NCBI RefSeq assembly: GCF_900545205.1
Contig: NZ_UQYC01000034.1
Span: 1-20,376 of the forward strand
Length of the DNA: 20,376 bases
Source of the DNA: an uncultured Veillonella sp.
GTDB taxonomy: Bacteria; Bacillota; Negativicutes; Veillonellales; Veillonellaceae
Direction: 5' to 3'
In this document: in pieces, positions 8,032 through 16,165 of the stretch
Position numbering within the stretch: the stretch's first letter is position 1
How the letters are laid out: each line of letters starts with the position of its first letter
Notes under the pieces: model-generated
What the model saw: only the letters and a program-made list of their open reading frames with translations
Database searches by the model: none
Told to the model about the DNA's origin: nothing
Made by a program: the position numbers and the translations under genes

Positions 8032-9275
8032 TAGCCTTCATAACGGCGTACGCAAAGTGTACCGTTATGACCACCAAAACCGAAAGAGTTGGAAAGAGCA
8101 CATTTAACTTGAAGGTCACGTGCACCTTCGCGAACATAGTCAAGATCCAAACCTTCATCAGGGTTGTCACAGTTGATTGTAGGATGAACTTTGCCAGTTT
8201 CGATAGCCATCGCCATAACGATAGTTTCGATAGCACCAGCAGCACCTAACAAGTGACCTGTCATGGATTTTGTAGAGTTAACAGCGATGTTTTTAGCATG
8301 ATCGCCGAATAATTCTTTAATAGCCAATGTTTCATTTTTATCATTAAGGCCAGTAGATGTACCATGAGCATTGATGTAGTTAACGTCTTTAGGATCGATA
8401 CCTGCATCTTTAATTGCCAATTCCATACATTTACGAGCTTGTACACCACCTGGAGCTGGTGCAGTAATGTGGTAAGCATCACCATTAGTACCATAACCTA
8501 CAACTTCAGCGTAGATATGAGCACCACGAGCTTTTGCGTGTTCTAATTCTTCAAGAACAACGATACCAGAACCTTCACCCATTACGAAACCATCGCGATC
8601 GCGGTCAAATGGACGGGATGCTTTTGTTGGTTCGTCATTACGTGTAGACATAGCTTTCATAGCTGCGAAACCAGCTACAGCAGCTGGAGATACAGCTGCT
8701 TCGGTACCACCAGCGAACATGATATCAGCATCACCACGTTGAATGATACGGAAAGCATCGCCAATAGCATTTGTACCGGAAGTACAAGCTGTTACGTCTG
8801 TAATAACAGGACCTTTAAGACCAAGACGGATGGATACACGTGCAGATGTCATGTTTGCAATCATCATAGGAACTGCAAATGGACTTACACGGCCAGGACC
8901 TTTTTCGAATAATGTTTCATATACTTCATGGATAGAGTCGATACCGCCAATACCAGTACCTACTACAGTACCACAACGATCTAAATCTTGTTTATCTAAA
9001 TCAAGATCAGCATCTTCACAAGCAAGAACAGCAGCACCGATAGCCAATTCTACAGAACGGTCCATACGACGAGCTTCTTTCTTGTCTACGCCATAGTTTG
9101 TAACATCAAAATCTTTTACTTCACCAGCAATACGCGTTGCATATTCAGATGCATCAAAGCGTGTAATTGGCCCAATACCAGATTGACCTGCCAATAACGC
9201 ATTGTAAAAGTTCTCTTTACCGATACCTACAGGAGTCACTGCCCCTAAGCCAGTAATTACTACACGTTTTTCCAA
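8031..9275 (-). CDS. fabF: Beta-ketoacyl-ACP synthase II
   Basis: FabF condenses malonyl-ACP with acyl-ACP in the elongation cycle and, in many bacteria, extends unsaturated intermediates. The 414-residue protein has the thiolase-fold active site: Cys164 in TACTSGTNAIG, His304 in NAHGTSTGLND, Lys336 in NSTKSMTG and His341. The order Cys-His-His separates it from FabH. The start codon is TTG at 9275, preceded by AGAGGTGG five bases away; the next in-frame ATG is far inside the conserved fold. A rare start on such a central enzyme may tune its amount. It is the only elongation synthase (FabB/FabF type) in the window, so it could serve both saturated and unsaturated chains. It overlaps rnc by one base. 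Confidence 0.97.
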   Translation of the reverse strand: MEKRVVITGLGAVTPVGIGKENFYNALLAGQSGIGPITRFDASEYATRIAGEVKDFDVTNYGVDKKEARRMDRSVELAIGAAVLACEDADLDLDKQDLDRCGTVVGTGIGGIDSIHEVYETLFEKGPGRVSPFAVPMMIANMTSARVSIRLGLKGPVITDVTACTSGTNAIGDAFRIIQRGDADIMFAGGTEAAVSPAAVAGFAAMKAMSTRNDEPTKASRPFDRDRDGFVMGEGSGIVVLEELEHAKARGAHIYAEVVGYGTNGDAYHITAPAPGGVQARKCMELAIKDAGIDPKDVNYINAHGTSTGLNDKNETLAIKELFGDHAKNIAVNSTKSMTGHLLGAAGAIETIVMAMAIETGKVHPTINCDNPDEGLDLDYVREGARDLQVKCALSNSFGFGGHNGTLCVRRYEG

Positions 9276-9311
9276 TTATTCCACCTCTTATAGCTATACA
9301 GCCCTTTTAAA

Positions 9312-10268
9312 TTAATCAATCTCTGCTACTTGCTGTTGTAGTTGAGCAAAGATATCTTTAACTGGCATAATCTTGTCGACTTTTCTCATATTATTGCCAG
9401 AGAACACCAAACCTGTTTCCACATCACCTTGTTGTGCACGAGAAAGAGCACGGATGATACAGAATTTATGGGAACAATGTTTCAAACAGTTATCACACAC
9501 CGTTGGAGGTGCTACAGTACCGTCTAATACAGATTCAGCAAATTTATTTTTAATTGCTTGTCCAGGCAAACCTACAGGACTTTGAATTAATACAATGTCC
9601 TCAGGATTAGTAGCCCGTACATACATTTTTTTCAATTCGTCAGATGCATTACATTCATCAGAAGCCGCAAAACGACTACCCATTTGAACACCACTAGCAC
9701 CTAATTTCAACATTTCTACGATGTCACGACCATCAAGAACACCACCAGCACCAATAACTGGAATATTTTTAACGGCAGCTACAACCTCTGGAACGATTTC
9801 TCGAGCAGAACGGTCTGTACCCAAGTGACCACCAGCTTCGCAACCTTCTACGATTACTGCTGCTGCACCTAAACCTTCAGAAATGCGAGCTAATTTTGCG
9901 GACGAAACGATTGGTACGATTGGCGTACCAGACTCTTTGCCCATTGCGAACATATCTCTTGAAAAACCAGCACCTGCTACTACAAGATCAATGCCCTCTT
10001 CGATGGCAGTTTTAACTAAGCCAGCAAATTGTGTGGCGGCTACCATCGCATTTATACCAATAATACCCGTAGGTGATAATTTTCTAGCTAATTGTATTTC
10101 GTATCGTAATTCATCAAATGGCAAACCGGATGCTGCAATAAGGCCGATACCACCTTCATTTGCAACGGCTGCTGCCAAGCGAGCTGTAGACAATCTAATC
10201 GCCATACCACCTTGAATAATAGGTACTTTGGCCACTAGATTCCCAATGCGAAGTTCAGGGAGCTTCAC
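9312..10268 (-). CDS. FMN-dependent FabK/nitronate-monooxygenase paralogue with Cys cluster, FabX-like
   Basis: A 318-residue TIM-barrel flavoenzyme of the FabK/2-nitropropane dioxygenase superfamily. It has IIQGGMA near the N-terminus, the active-site segment EGCEAGGHLG (His148), and FMN phosphate-binding glycines in IGAGGVLDG and GVQMGSRF. Unlike the two other family members in this window, its C-terminal part carries four cysteines (Cys258, 261, 265 and 270; CX2CX3CX4C), followed by GDVETGLVFSGNN and KVDKIMPV. This arrangement recalls H. pylori FabX, an FMN and [4Fe-4S] enzyme that dehydrogenates and isomerises decanoyl-ACP to start unsaturated fatty-acid synthesis. The place between acpP and fabF fits an acyl-ACP substrate. 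I chose GTG at 10268 because AGGAGG is eight bases upstream; a TTG two codons earlier is too close. Alternatives are a second enoyl reductase or an anaerobic isomerase. The function is inferred. Confidence 0.75.
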   Translation of the reverse strand: MKLPELRIGNLVAKVPIIQGGMAIRLSTARLAAAVANEGGIGLIAASGLPFDELRYEIQLARKLSPTGIIGINAMVAATQFAGLVKTAIEEGIDLVVAGAGFSRDMFAMGKESGTPIVPIVSSAKLARISEGLGAAAVIVEGCEAGGHLGTDRSAREIVPEVVAAVKNIPVIGAGGVLDGRDIVEMLKLGASGVQMGSRFAASDECNASDELKKMYVRATNPEDIVLIQSPVGLPGQAIKNKFAESVLDGTVAPPTVCDNCLKHCSHKFCIIRALSRAQQGDVETGLVFSGNNMRKVDKIMPVKDIFAQLQQQVAEID

Positions 10269-10298
10269 TATCAAATCCTCCTGTAAATAAAACCGGTT

Positions 10299-10318
10299 GG
10301 GAGGCCACTCGGCCTCCC
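10299..10318 (-). terminator. GC-rich hairpin between acpP and the FabX-like gene
   Basis: A perfect 8-bp stem GGGAGGCC/GGCCTCCC with a four-base loop lies in the acpP 3' flank. On the minus strand it is followed by AACCGGTTTTATTT, a poor U-tract starting too far away for a strong terminator. It is more likely a partial terminator or an mRNA 3' stabiliser. Either could keep acpP message more abundant than the downstream genes, as acyl carrier protein demand would require. Confidence 0.55.
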
Positions 10319-10345
10319 GTGCGGCTGAATTGTCAGCTTTACAGC

Positions 10346-10576
10346 TTATTTAGCAGAATCAATATATTCTACTGTATCCTTAACGGTTTTGATTTTTTCT
10401 GCAACATCGTCAGGGATTTCAACATTGAATTCTTCTTCGAATGCCATGATCAATTCAACGATATCTAAGGAGTCAGCGCCTAAGTCGTCGATGAATGTAG
10501 AATCAATGGTAACTTCAGCTTCATCAACGCCTAATTGTTCCACAACGATTGCTTTTACTTTATCGAAAGTGTTCAT
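10346..10576 (-). CDS. acpP: Acyl carrier protein
   Basis: ACP carries the growing acyl chain on a 4'-phosphopantetheine arm. From ATG at 10576 the protein is 76 residues and acidic, the usual size. The attachment site is Ser36 in LGADSLD, and helices II and III (VELIMAFEEEFNVEIPDD) are typical. Reading further upstream would add seven codons that consist of the Shine-Dalgarno itself; AAAGGAGGTGA is 7-8 bases before the chosen ATG and decides the start. That ribosome-binding site is among the strongest in the window, in keeping with a very abundant protein. It follows fabG by about 50 bases, a rare gap in this dense operon, and is followed by a stable hairpin. Confidence 0.97.
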   Translation of the reverse strand: MNTFDKVKAIVVEQLGVDEAEVTIDSTFIDDLGADSLDIVELIMAFEEEFNVEIPDDVAEKIKTVKDTVEYIDSAK

Positions 10577-10627
10577 TGGTGGTTCACCTCCTTTCAAAGT
10601 GTATTTATATATAGTCTAATTTTGAAA

Positions 10628-11371
10628 CTACATCACCATACCGCCATCTACATTGATGACTTGGCCTGTAATATAGTTAGCAAAATCGCTAGCAAGGAAT
10701 GTTGCTACTGTTGCTACTTCTTCAGCATTAGCCATACGACCCAATGGAATTTCAGCAACCATAGCTTCTTTAACTTTTTCTGGCAATACATCAGTCATAT
10801 CTGTATTGATAAAGCCTGGTGCAATAGCATTAACAGTAATGCCACGGCTTGCTAATTCTTTAGCACAGGATTTAGTGAAACCAATTACACCAGCTTTAGA
10901 AGCTGCATAGTTAGTTTGACCCGCATTACCCATAACACCTACAACAGATGTCATGTTGATAATACGACCAGAACGTTGTTTCATCATGATTTTAGATACT
11001 GCTTTAGTTACTAAATATACACCTTTAAGGTTGATATCAATAACAGCATCAAAATCTTCATCTTTCATACGCATCAACAAACCGTCGCGCGTAATACCCG
11101 CATTATTTACGAGAATGTCAATGTGACCAAACTCTTTATGAGCTTCTTCTACCATAGAAGCAACTTCATCAGCATTGGCTACATTGGCTTTAATTTTAAT
11201 GGCTTTACGGCCTAAAGCTTGTACAGCTTCAACAGTTTCTTGAGCTGCACCTTCGCTACCGCTATAGTTAACTACAACATCAGCACCAGATTGTGCTAAA
11301 TTGATAGCTACAGCGCGACCAATGCCACGGGATGCGCCAGTTACAATGGCTACTTTACCCTCTAAATGCAT
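10628..11371 (-). CDS. fabG: 3-oxoacyl-ACP reductase
   Basis: FabG is the NADPH-dependent short-chain dehydrogenase that performs the first reduction of each elongation cycle. The 247-residue protein has the cofactor motif TGASRGIG (11-18), NNAG (89-92), and the catalytic tetrad Asn114, Ser142, Tyr155 and Lys159 (YAASK). It ends in ITGQVINVDGGMVM, the hallmark C-terminus of FabG. The ATG at 11371 lies one base after the fabD stop codon, and AAAGGGG is upstream inside fabD. Its place between fabD and acpP is the classical order. Confidence 0.97.
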   Translation of the reverse strand: MHLEGKVAIVTGASRGIGRAVAINLAQSGADVVVNYSGSEGAAQETVEAVQALGRKAIKIKANVANADEVASMVEEAHKEFGHIDILVNNAGITRDGLLMRMKDEDFDAVIDINLKGVYLVTKAVSKIMMKQRSGRIINMTSVVGVMGNAGQTNYAASKAGVIGFTKSCAKELASRGITVNAIAPGFINTDMTDVLPEKVKEAMVAEIPLGRMANAEEVATVATFLASDFANYITGQVINVDGGMVM

Positions 11372-11372
11372 T

Positions 11373-12314
11373 TTATCGAACCCCTTTCAAAAATTCAAGC
11401 GTTTTCTCTAAGGATGCAATGTCTTCAACATTGGCTAATTCCATATCTTTATTGATCTTTTTAGTAAAGCCAGTAAGTACTTTACCAGGACCAACTTCAA
11501 CGAAACGAGTTACACCAAAGTTAACCATTTCAGCTACGCAGTCTTCCCACAATACAGGATTAGCAGCTTGTGTAACTAAGGACTCTTTAATATCGTTTGC
11601 ATTAGTCAAAATTTTACCTGTAACATTTGCTACTACAGGGATTTGAGCATCGCTCACTTGGATTTTATCCAACTCTTCTTTTAAACGAAGAGCTGCAGGT
11701 TCCATCAAACGGCTGTGGAATGGAGCACTTACAGGAAGCATAACAGCACGTTTTGCGCCTGCTTCTTTCATCTTTTCTGCAGCCGCTTCCACCGCTGCTG
11801 TTTCACCAGCAATAACGATTTGACCTGGGCAGTTAAAGTTAACCGCTTGTACAGAGCCAACAGATGCATTAACTTCATCACAAATTGCTACAACTTGTTC
11901 ACGAGGCAATGCCAAAATTGCTGCCATAGCGCCTTTGCCCAATGGCACAGCTTCTTGCATATATTCACCGCGTTTATGAACAACATATACAGCATCTTTA
12001 AAGTTCAATACGCCTGCTGCTACAAGAGCACTGTATTCACCAAGGCTATGGCCACCTACGATATCAGGTGTAAAACCTTGTTCTTTAAGAACTTCATAGC
12101 AAGCTACGGATGCAGTTAAAATAGCTGGTTGTGTATTAGCAGTTTTAACAAGTTCAGTATCAGGACCTTCAAAGCACAATTTGGAAATAGAATAACCAAG
12201 TGCTTCGTCAGCTTCTTCAAAACGTTGTTTCACAATAGGATACGCATTGTACAAATCTTGTAGCATGCCTACTTTTTGGGAACCTTGACCAGGAAAAACA
12301 AATGCCGTTTTCAT
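11373..12314 (-). CDS. fabD: Malonyl-CoA:ACP transacylase
   Basis: FabD loads malonyl groups from CoA onto ACP. The 313-residue protein starts MKTAFVFPGQGSQ, the family's N-terminal oxyanion-hole motif. The nucleophile is Ser90 in GHSLGEY, the malonate-binding Arg is Arg115, and the catalytic His is His200 in SAPFHSRLM. An in-frame ATG-like extension of seven codons upstream lies within the end of fabK. I chose ATG at 12314 because AAGGAGG sits five bases before it and the protein then begins exactly as the family does. The gene starts about 10 bases after the fabK stop codon. Confidence 0.96.
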   Translation of the reverse strand: MKTAFVFPGQGSQKVGMLQDLYNAYPIVKQRFEEADEALGYSISKLCFEGPDTELVKTANTQPAILTASVACYEVLKEQGFTPDIVGGHSLGEYSALVAAGVLNFKDAVYVVHKRGEYMQEAVPLGKGAMAAILALPREQVVAICDEVNASVGSVQAVNFNCPGQIVIAGETAAVEAAAEKMKEAGAKRAVMLPVSAPFHSRLMEPAALRLKEELDKIQVSDAQIPVVANVTGKILTNANDIKESLVTQAANPVLWEDCVAEMVNFGVTRFVEVGPGKVLTGFTKKINKDMELANVEDIASLEKTLEFLKGVR

Positions 12315-12324
12315 AAGGGCCTCC

Positions 12325-13269
12325 TTATTTACCAAGACCTTGAAGATTTTTAATTACAGTTTCAGTTTCAGCCATAATATCTTTGATAATAGTTGCACAT
12401 GGTTTAACATCTGTTAACATACCAGAGATTTGGCCGATCATTACGGAACCTTCTTTTACATCACCATCAATAGCAGCTTTGCGAAGTGTACCTGCACCTA
12501 AGTTTTCTAACTCTTCTTTAGAGCCACCGCTAAATTCAAGGGATTTATATTTATGTGCCAATGCATTATCAATGATACGTACAGGGTGACCTGTTGTTAA
12601 ACCAGTCATAACTGTAGCGCGATCTTTCGCTTTCAACACTGCATTTTTGTAGTTTTCATGAGCAATACATTCTTCAGATAATACGAAGCGCGTACCCATT
12701 TGTACTGCTTGAGCGCCCAATGCAAAGGCTGCAGCCATACCACGACCATCAGCAATACCACCAGCTGCAATAACTGGTACATCTACAGCGTCTACCACTT
12801 GAGGAATCAATGCCATAGTTGTAATATCGCCTACGTGACCACCGGATTCTGTACCTTCAGCAATAATTGCATCAATGCCGCCACGCAACAAGCGTTTTGC
12901 AAGTAATACGGAAGCAACTACTGGAATTACCTTTGTACCGATTTCTTTTAAAGCTGGAATGTACACGCCAGGATTACCAGCACCTGTTGTAATAACAGGA
13001 ACGCGTTCTTCCACAACTACTTCCATAACTTCTTTTACAAATGGAGACATGAGCATGATGTTACAACCAAATGGCTTGCTTGTACGTTCTTTCAATTTGT
13101 GAATTTCATTACGGAAAATATCAGGAGGCATATGACCAGCCCCAATGATACCAAGGCCACCAGCTTCGGAAACAGCTGCCGCTAATTCTGCAGTACCGAG
13201 CCAAGCCATACCACCTTGTAAGATCGGGTACTCAATCTGCAATAAATCACAAATGTCAGTCTTAATCAT
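12325..13269 (-). CDS. fabK: Enoyl-ACP reductase II (FMN, NAD(P)H)
   Basis: FabK performs the last reduction of the elongation cycle in bacteria that lack or supplement FabI. The 314-residue protein has EYPILQGGMAW, GCNIMLMSP, the active-site segment AEGTESGGHVG (His145) and the phosphate-binding VIAAGGIADGRG and AVQMGTRF. The position between fabH and fabD is the same as in streptococcal fab clusters. Streptococcal FabK usually reads EAGGH; here it is ESGGH, a conservative change. It lacks the Cys cluster of the paralogue downstream of acpP. AAGGAGG stands 10 bases before the ATG. No fabI-like gene is in the window, so this is the best candidate for the main enoyl reductase. FabK users are typically insensitive to FabI-directed inhibitors. 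Confidence 0.93.
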   Translation of the reverse strand: MIKTDICDLLQIEYPILQGGMAWLGTAELAAAVSEAGGLGIIGAGHMPPDIFRNEIHKLKERTSKPFGCNIMLMSPFVKEVMEVVVEERVPVITTGAGNPGVYIPALKEIGTKVIPVVASVLLAKRLLRGGIDAIIAEGTESGGHVGDITTMALIPQVVDAVDVPVIAAGGIADGRGMAAAFALGAQAVQMGTRFVLSEECIAHENYKNAVLKAKDRATVMTGLTTGHPVRIIDNALAHKYKSLEFSGGSKEELENLGAGTLRKAAIDGDVKEGSVMIGQISGMLTDVKPCATIIKDIMAETETVIKNLQGLGK

Positions 13270-13284
13270 CTTGATGTGTCCTCC

Positions 13285-14280
13285 TTAATACCATTTCAAG
13301 ACAAGGCTAGCCCAAGTTAGGCCTGCACCAAATCCTGCAAACGCAACGTTATCACCGCGTTTGAAACGTCCTTCACGATTAGCTTCGTCCAAAGCTATCG
13401 CTACAGACGCGGCAGATGTATTACCATACTTATGTAAATTAACAAATACTTTTTCCATCGGCATATGTAAGCGTTTTGCAGCCGAATCAATAATGCGAAT
13501 ATTTGCTTGATGTGGAATGAAGAAATCTAACTCATTAAGTTCCATTCCAGCACGTTCTAAAGATCTTAGAACCGTACGCCCCATCGTTTTAACAGCAAAT
13601 TTATATACTTCAGGACCATCCATATGAATGAATGTTAAACCTTCTTCAACGCGTTGGTCATTGGCAACTACAGCTGTACCTCCGGCAGGAATACAAAGAG
13701 ATGGACCACCAGTACCATCAGCTCCCATATCAACACCTTTAATGCCATAACCTTCAGGAACTTCAGATACTACTGCAGCACCTGCACCATCACCAAAGAG
13801 GATACATGTACCACGATCATTCCAATTCACTCGACGAGAGAGAATTTCTGCCCCTACAACGAGTACCTTTTTATATAAGCCAGAGCTAATATAGCTAGCT
13901 GCAGTAATCAATCCATAAACAAAGCCAGAACATGCAGCTTGCAAATCATAAGCCGCTGCATTTTTAGCTCCTAAATTCGCTTGTAATACACAAGCTGCTG
14001 AAGGAATAATCATATCCGGTGTTAAGGTAGCAAAAATAATCATATCAATGTCTTCTGCGGTAACCTTAGCCATTTGCATAGCTTTCTTGGCAGCCTCAGT
14101 TGCCATATAGGATGTATTCATACCTTCCGGTGCAATGCGTCGTTCTTCGATACCAGTACGTTCTCTAATCCATTGGTCATTGGTATCAACCATTTTTTCA
14201 AGATCAAAGTTTGTTACTACATTGTCAGGAAGGAAGCTCCCAGTACCAATGATTCCTACCGGTTTACTCATCATAGTCAT
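13285..14280 (-). CDS. fabH: Beta-ketoacyl-ACP synthase III
   Basis: FabH starts each chain by condensing acetyl-CoA (or another acyl-CoA) with malonyl-ACP. The 331-residue protein has the Cys117-His257-Asn287 triad in AACSGFVYGL, FFIPHQANIRI and YGNTSAAS, and DQWIRERTGI near residue 35, which forms the CoA entry. GDGAGAAVV is also typical. The reading frame begins MTMMSK; the first ATG (14280) is supported by AAGGAG nine bases upstream, and the later ATGs are further from it. The gene overlaps plsX by 17 bases, so the two are probably translationally coupled. The primer preference (straight or branched) cannot be told from the sequence. Confidence 0.96.
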   Translation of the reverse strand: MTMMSKPVGIIGTGSFLPDNVVTNFDLEKMVDTNDQWIRERTGIEERRIAPEGMNTSYMATEAAKKAMQMAKVTAEDIDMIIFATLTPDMIIPSAACVLQANLGAKNAAAYDLQAACSGFVYGLITAASYISSGLYKKVLVVGAEILSRRVNWNDRGTCILFGDGAGAAVVSEVPEGYGIKGVDMGADGTGGPSLCIPAGGTAVVANDQRVEEGLTFIHMDGPEVYKFAVKTMGRTVLRSLERAGMELNELDFFIPHQANIRIIDSAAKRLHMPMEKVFVNLHKYGNTSAASVAIALDEANREGRFKRGDNVAFAGFGAGLTWASLVLKWY

Positions 14281-15292
14281 ACTTCAAGGCTCCTTCAATA
14301 TCCATTGTTTCTCTTATGTGTTGAATAATCTTACGCTCTACTAAATCTCCAGCAATTTCAATAGCAGTCTTTATCTCTTTTGATTTAGAGCTACCATGGG
14401 CAATCATAAAGACCCCATTAACCCCTAAGAGTGGAGCACCACCATTTTCTGTGTGGTCTAAGCGTTTAGCCATCTTCTTCAAAGCTGGCTTTACGAGCAT
14501 AGCACCAATCTTAGCAAAGATACTCCCTGCCATGATACTATCCTTTACTAATTGTGCAAGACCTGTTACTAGACCTTCCGCAAATTTAAGTACCACATTA
14601 CCTACAAAACCATCGCATACAACAACATCTACGGCCCCTTTAGGAATGTCACGACCTTCAATATTTCCTTTAAAATTAATGGTTTTCATACGTTCCAAAA
14701 TTGGATATGTGGCTAGAACGACATCGTTCCCTTTTGTGGCTTCTTCGCCAATATTTAACAATCCTACTGTAGGATTTTCTTTACCCAATAAAAGTTTTGC
14801 ATATTCAGAGCCCATCAAAGCACCTTGTACAAGATGTTTTGGTTTACTATTGGAGTTAGCACCTGAGTCTAACATAACAGTAATACCACTCACTGTTGGC
14901 ATCGGAGTAGCAATAACTGGGCGATCAACCCCTTTAATGCGACCGAGTCCAAACAATGCAGCTGCTACAGCAGCACCTGTGCTACCAGGAGCAATTACGG
15001 CATCGCAAATATTATCACGAACTAAAGATGTTGCTACCACAACAGACGCGTCCTTTTTCTTACGCAATGCTTGTCCTGGATGCTCATCCATACCGATGAC
15101 TTGACTGGCATGATGTACAGAAATGCGTGGATTCTTAGCTTCATTATTAGCTTCTAATATATTAAAAATTTGCTGCTCATCGCCGACGAGCACCACTTCA
15201 ATGTGCTCATTTGCTCGTACGGCTTCAATGGATCCTAGTACAGTCTCCAATGGAGCAAAGTCGCCACCCATGGCGTCTATTGCAATTTTCAT
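14264..15292 (-). CDS. plsX: Acyl-ACP:phosphate acyltransferase PlsX
   Basis: PlsX converts acyl-ACP to acyl-phosphate, which PlsY then uses to make lysophosphatidic acid, linking fatty-acid to phospholipid synthesis. The 342-residue protein begins MKIAIDAMGGDFAP, a diagnostic start. It continues with VGMDEHP-type residues (IGMDEHPGQALRKKKDAS), APGSTGAAVAAA, VMLDSGANSNSKP, LNIGEEATKG, VCDGFVGNV and GGAPLLGVNG, all conserved in PlsX. The ATG follows the fapR stop by three bases; AGGGTG from the end of fapR provides the ribosome-binding site. The fapR-plsX-fabH order is the Firmicute standard. Confidence 0.97.
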   Translation of the reverse strand: MKIAIDAMGGDFAPLETVLGSIEAVRANEHIEVVLVGDEQQIFNILEANNEAKNPRISVHHASQVIGMDEHPGQALRKKKDASVVVATSLVRDNICDAVIAPGSTGAAVAAALFGLGRIKGVDRPVIATPMPTVSGITVMLDSGANSNSKPKHLVQGALMGSEYAKLLLGKENPTVGLLNIGEEATKGNDVVLATYPILERMKTINFKGNIEGRDIPKGAVDVVVCDGFVGNVVLKFAEGLVTGLAQLVKDSIMAGSIFAKIGAMLVKPALKKMAKRLDHTENGGAPLLGVNGVFMIAHGSSKSKEIKTAIEIAGDLVERKIIQHIRETMDIEGALKYDYDE

Positions 15293-15295
15293 AAT

Positions 15296-15856
15296 CTACA
15301 CCCTATTCTCTACGGATTCCATAATAAATTTTGCGCGAAATACTTCTTTTATTTTATCTCTTATAATGACCCAAATAAAGAACTTATTACCACGGCGACG
15401 TACAATTTCTGCTTTTGCCACCAGATTAGTACCAGCTCCTACTGGGTTTTTATATTTTATATTTCCAACCTCCGCAGAACAAACAGTAGTCCCCATGACT
15501 ACCTTTGCGAGGGAATTCGCTTGAGCATATAAATACTGTGGCTCTACATATCCAAATCGATCTTCCATGTCTGCAGTAGTGCGCAACATCGATAATGCTT
15601 GTCGCCCTTCCGTGACATCAATCAATTCACCAACCACTTCGTACGGTACATGTTCTACCATTTCTTGTGATTGACCTGTAGCCATGACGCGTATGCGTTC
15701 ACGCAATTCAGGAATCCCCAACTCTAGCCGATCAAGACGAATAGTTGGCACACTTACATTAAAGTGTGTTGCCAATTCTTCATCAGTAAGAAATGGCGTA
15801 ATATTCAGTTTTTCTTGTAACTGCTTTTGGCGCTCTTGCTTCTTTAACCGACTCAT
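15296..15856 (-). CDS. fapR: Fatty acid and phospholipid synthesis repressor FapR
   Basis: FapR is a malonyl-CoA-sensing repressor of lipid synthesis genes in many Firmicutes. The 186-residue protein has an N-terminal DeoR-like helix-turn-helix (about 20-50; TDEELATHFNVSVPTIRLDRLELGIPE, given here in parts as TDEELATHFNVSV and TIRLDRLELGIPE). A linker helix (RIRVMA) and a C-terminal hot-dog effector domain (about 75-186) follow, with GNIKYKNPVGAGTNLVAKAE. The length matches B. subtilis FapR (188). ATG at 15856 has AAAGGTGG upstream. Directly before this ribosome-binding site lies a FapR-type operator (15868-15884) under a good promoter, so the gene almost certainly represses its own operon. 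Malonyl-CoA should relieve the repression. Confidence 0.95.
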   Translation of the reverse strand: MSRLKKQERQKQLQEKLNITPFLTDEELATHFNVSVPTIRLDRLELGIPELRERIRVMATGQSQEMVEHVPYEVVGELIDVTEGRQALSMLRTTADMEDRFGYVEPQYLYAQANSLAKVVMGTTVCSAEVGNIKYKNPVGAGTNLVAKAEIVRRRGNKFFIWVIIRDKIKEVFRAKFIMESVENRV

Positions 15857-15867
15857 GGGACCACCTT

Positions 15868-15884
15868 TTATGACCTAGTATTAA
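15868..15884. promoter_or_regulatory. FapR operator
   Basis: The 17-base site TTATGACCTAGTATTAA closely resembles the FapR operator known from Bacillus (TTAGTACCTAG followed by a TTAA half). It is an imperfect inverted repeat around ACCTAGT. It lies between the predicted transcription start (about 15890) and the fapR ribosome-binding site, where bound FapR would block the promoter or early elongation. Confidence 0.85.
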
Positions 15885-15896
15885 TATTACATCCTA

Positions 15897-15925
15897 AGTA
15901 TATACAATAATTCCCCTATTGGCAA
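15897..15925 (-). promoter_or_regulatory. Sigma-A promoter of the fapR-fab operon
   Basis: On the minus strand TTGCCA (15920-15925) and TATACT (15897-15902) are separated by exactly 17 bases. The predicted start, near 15890, puts the FapR operator at about +6 to +22. No other comparable promoter was found inside the ten-gene operon down to rnc. Confidence 0.8.
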
Positions 15926-16017
15926 GGCTTTTCATACATATAGTAACAGATTTTCCTCATATATACTAAATATAGATATTATTTTATATTTAAGTATCGT
16001 TTTGTTTATAAAAGTAT

Positions 16018-16066
16018 AAAAAAATGCCACTATTCTACAGCTTTATATTACTATAAAATAGCGGCA
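16018..16066 (-). terminator. Second terminator downstream of rpmF
   Basis: On the minus strand TGCCGCTATT (16057-16066) pairs with AATAGTGGCA (16025-16034) with one G-U pair, across a 22-base loop. It is followed by seven T (16018-16024). The long loop makes it weaker than the first terminator, and it probably catches read-through before the fapR promoter. Confidence 0.55.
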
Positions 16067-16128
16067 CTGACTAATGCATATGAAGTATATTAAGTTATAT
16101 ATATTACTAAAAGTATACAAAAGCATAC

Positions 16129-16165
16129 AAAAAAGACGCCTACTACTACAGTAGGCGTCTTTTTT
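16129..16165 (-). terminator. Rho-independent terminator after rpmF
   Basis: A perfect 10-bp stem GACGCCTACT (16135-16144) / AGTAGGCGTC (16150-16159) has a five-base loop and six A/T on either side. It lies a few bases past the rpmF stop codon, and the symmetry would allow use in both directions. Confidence 0.92.

Noticed and set aside
10577..10597. Seven extra N-terminal codons for acpP
   Set aside because: They encode the Shine-Dalgarno sequence itself; ACP starts at MNTFDKV.
14451..15104. Plus-strand frame of 217 codons opposite plsX
   Set aside because: It is antisense to a well-supported conserved gene; the length comes from codon bias, and it has no domain features.
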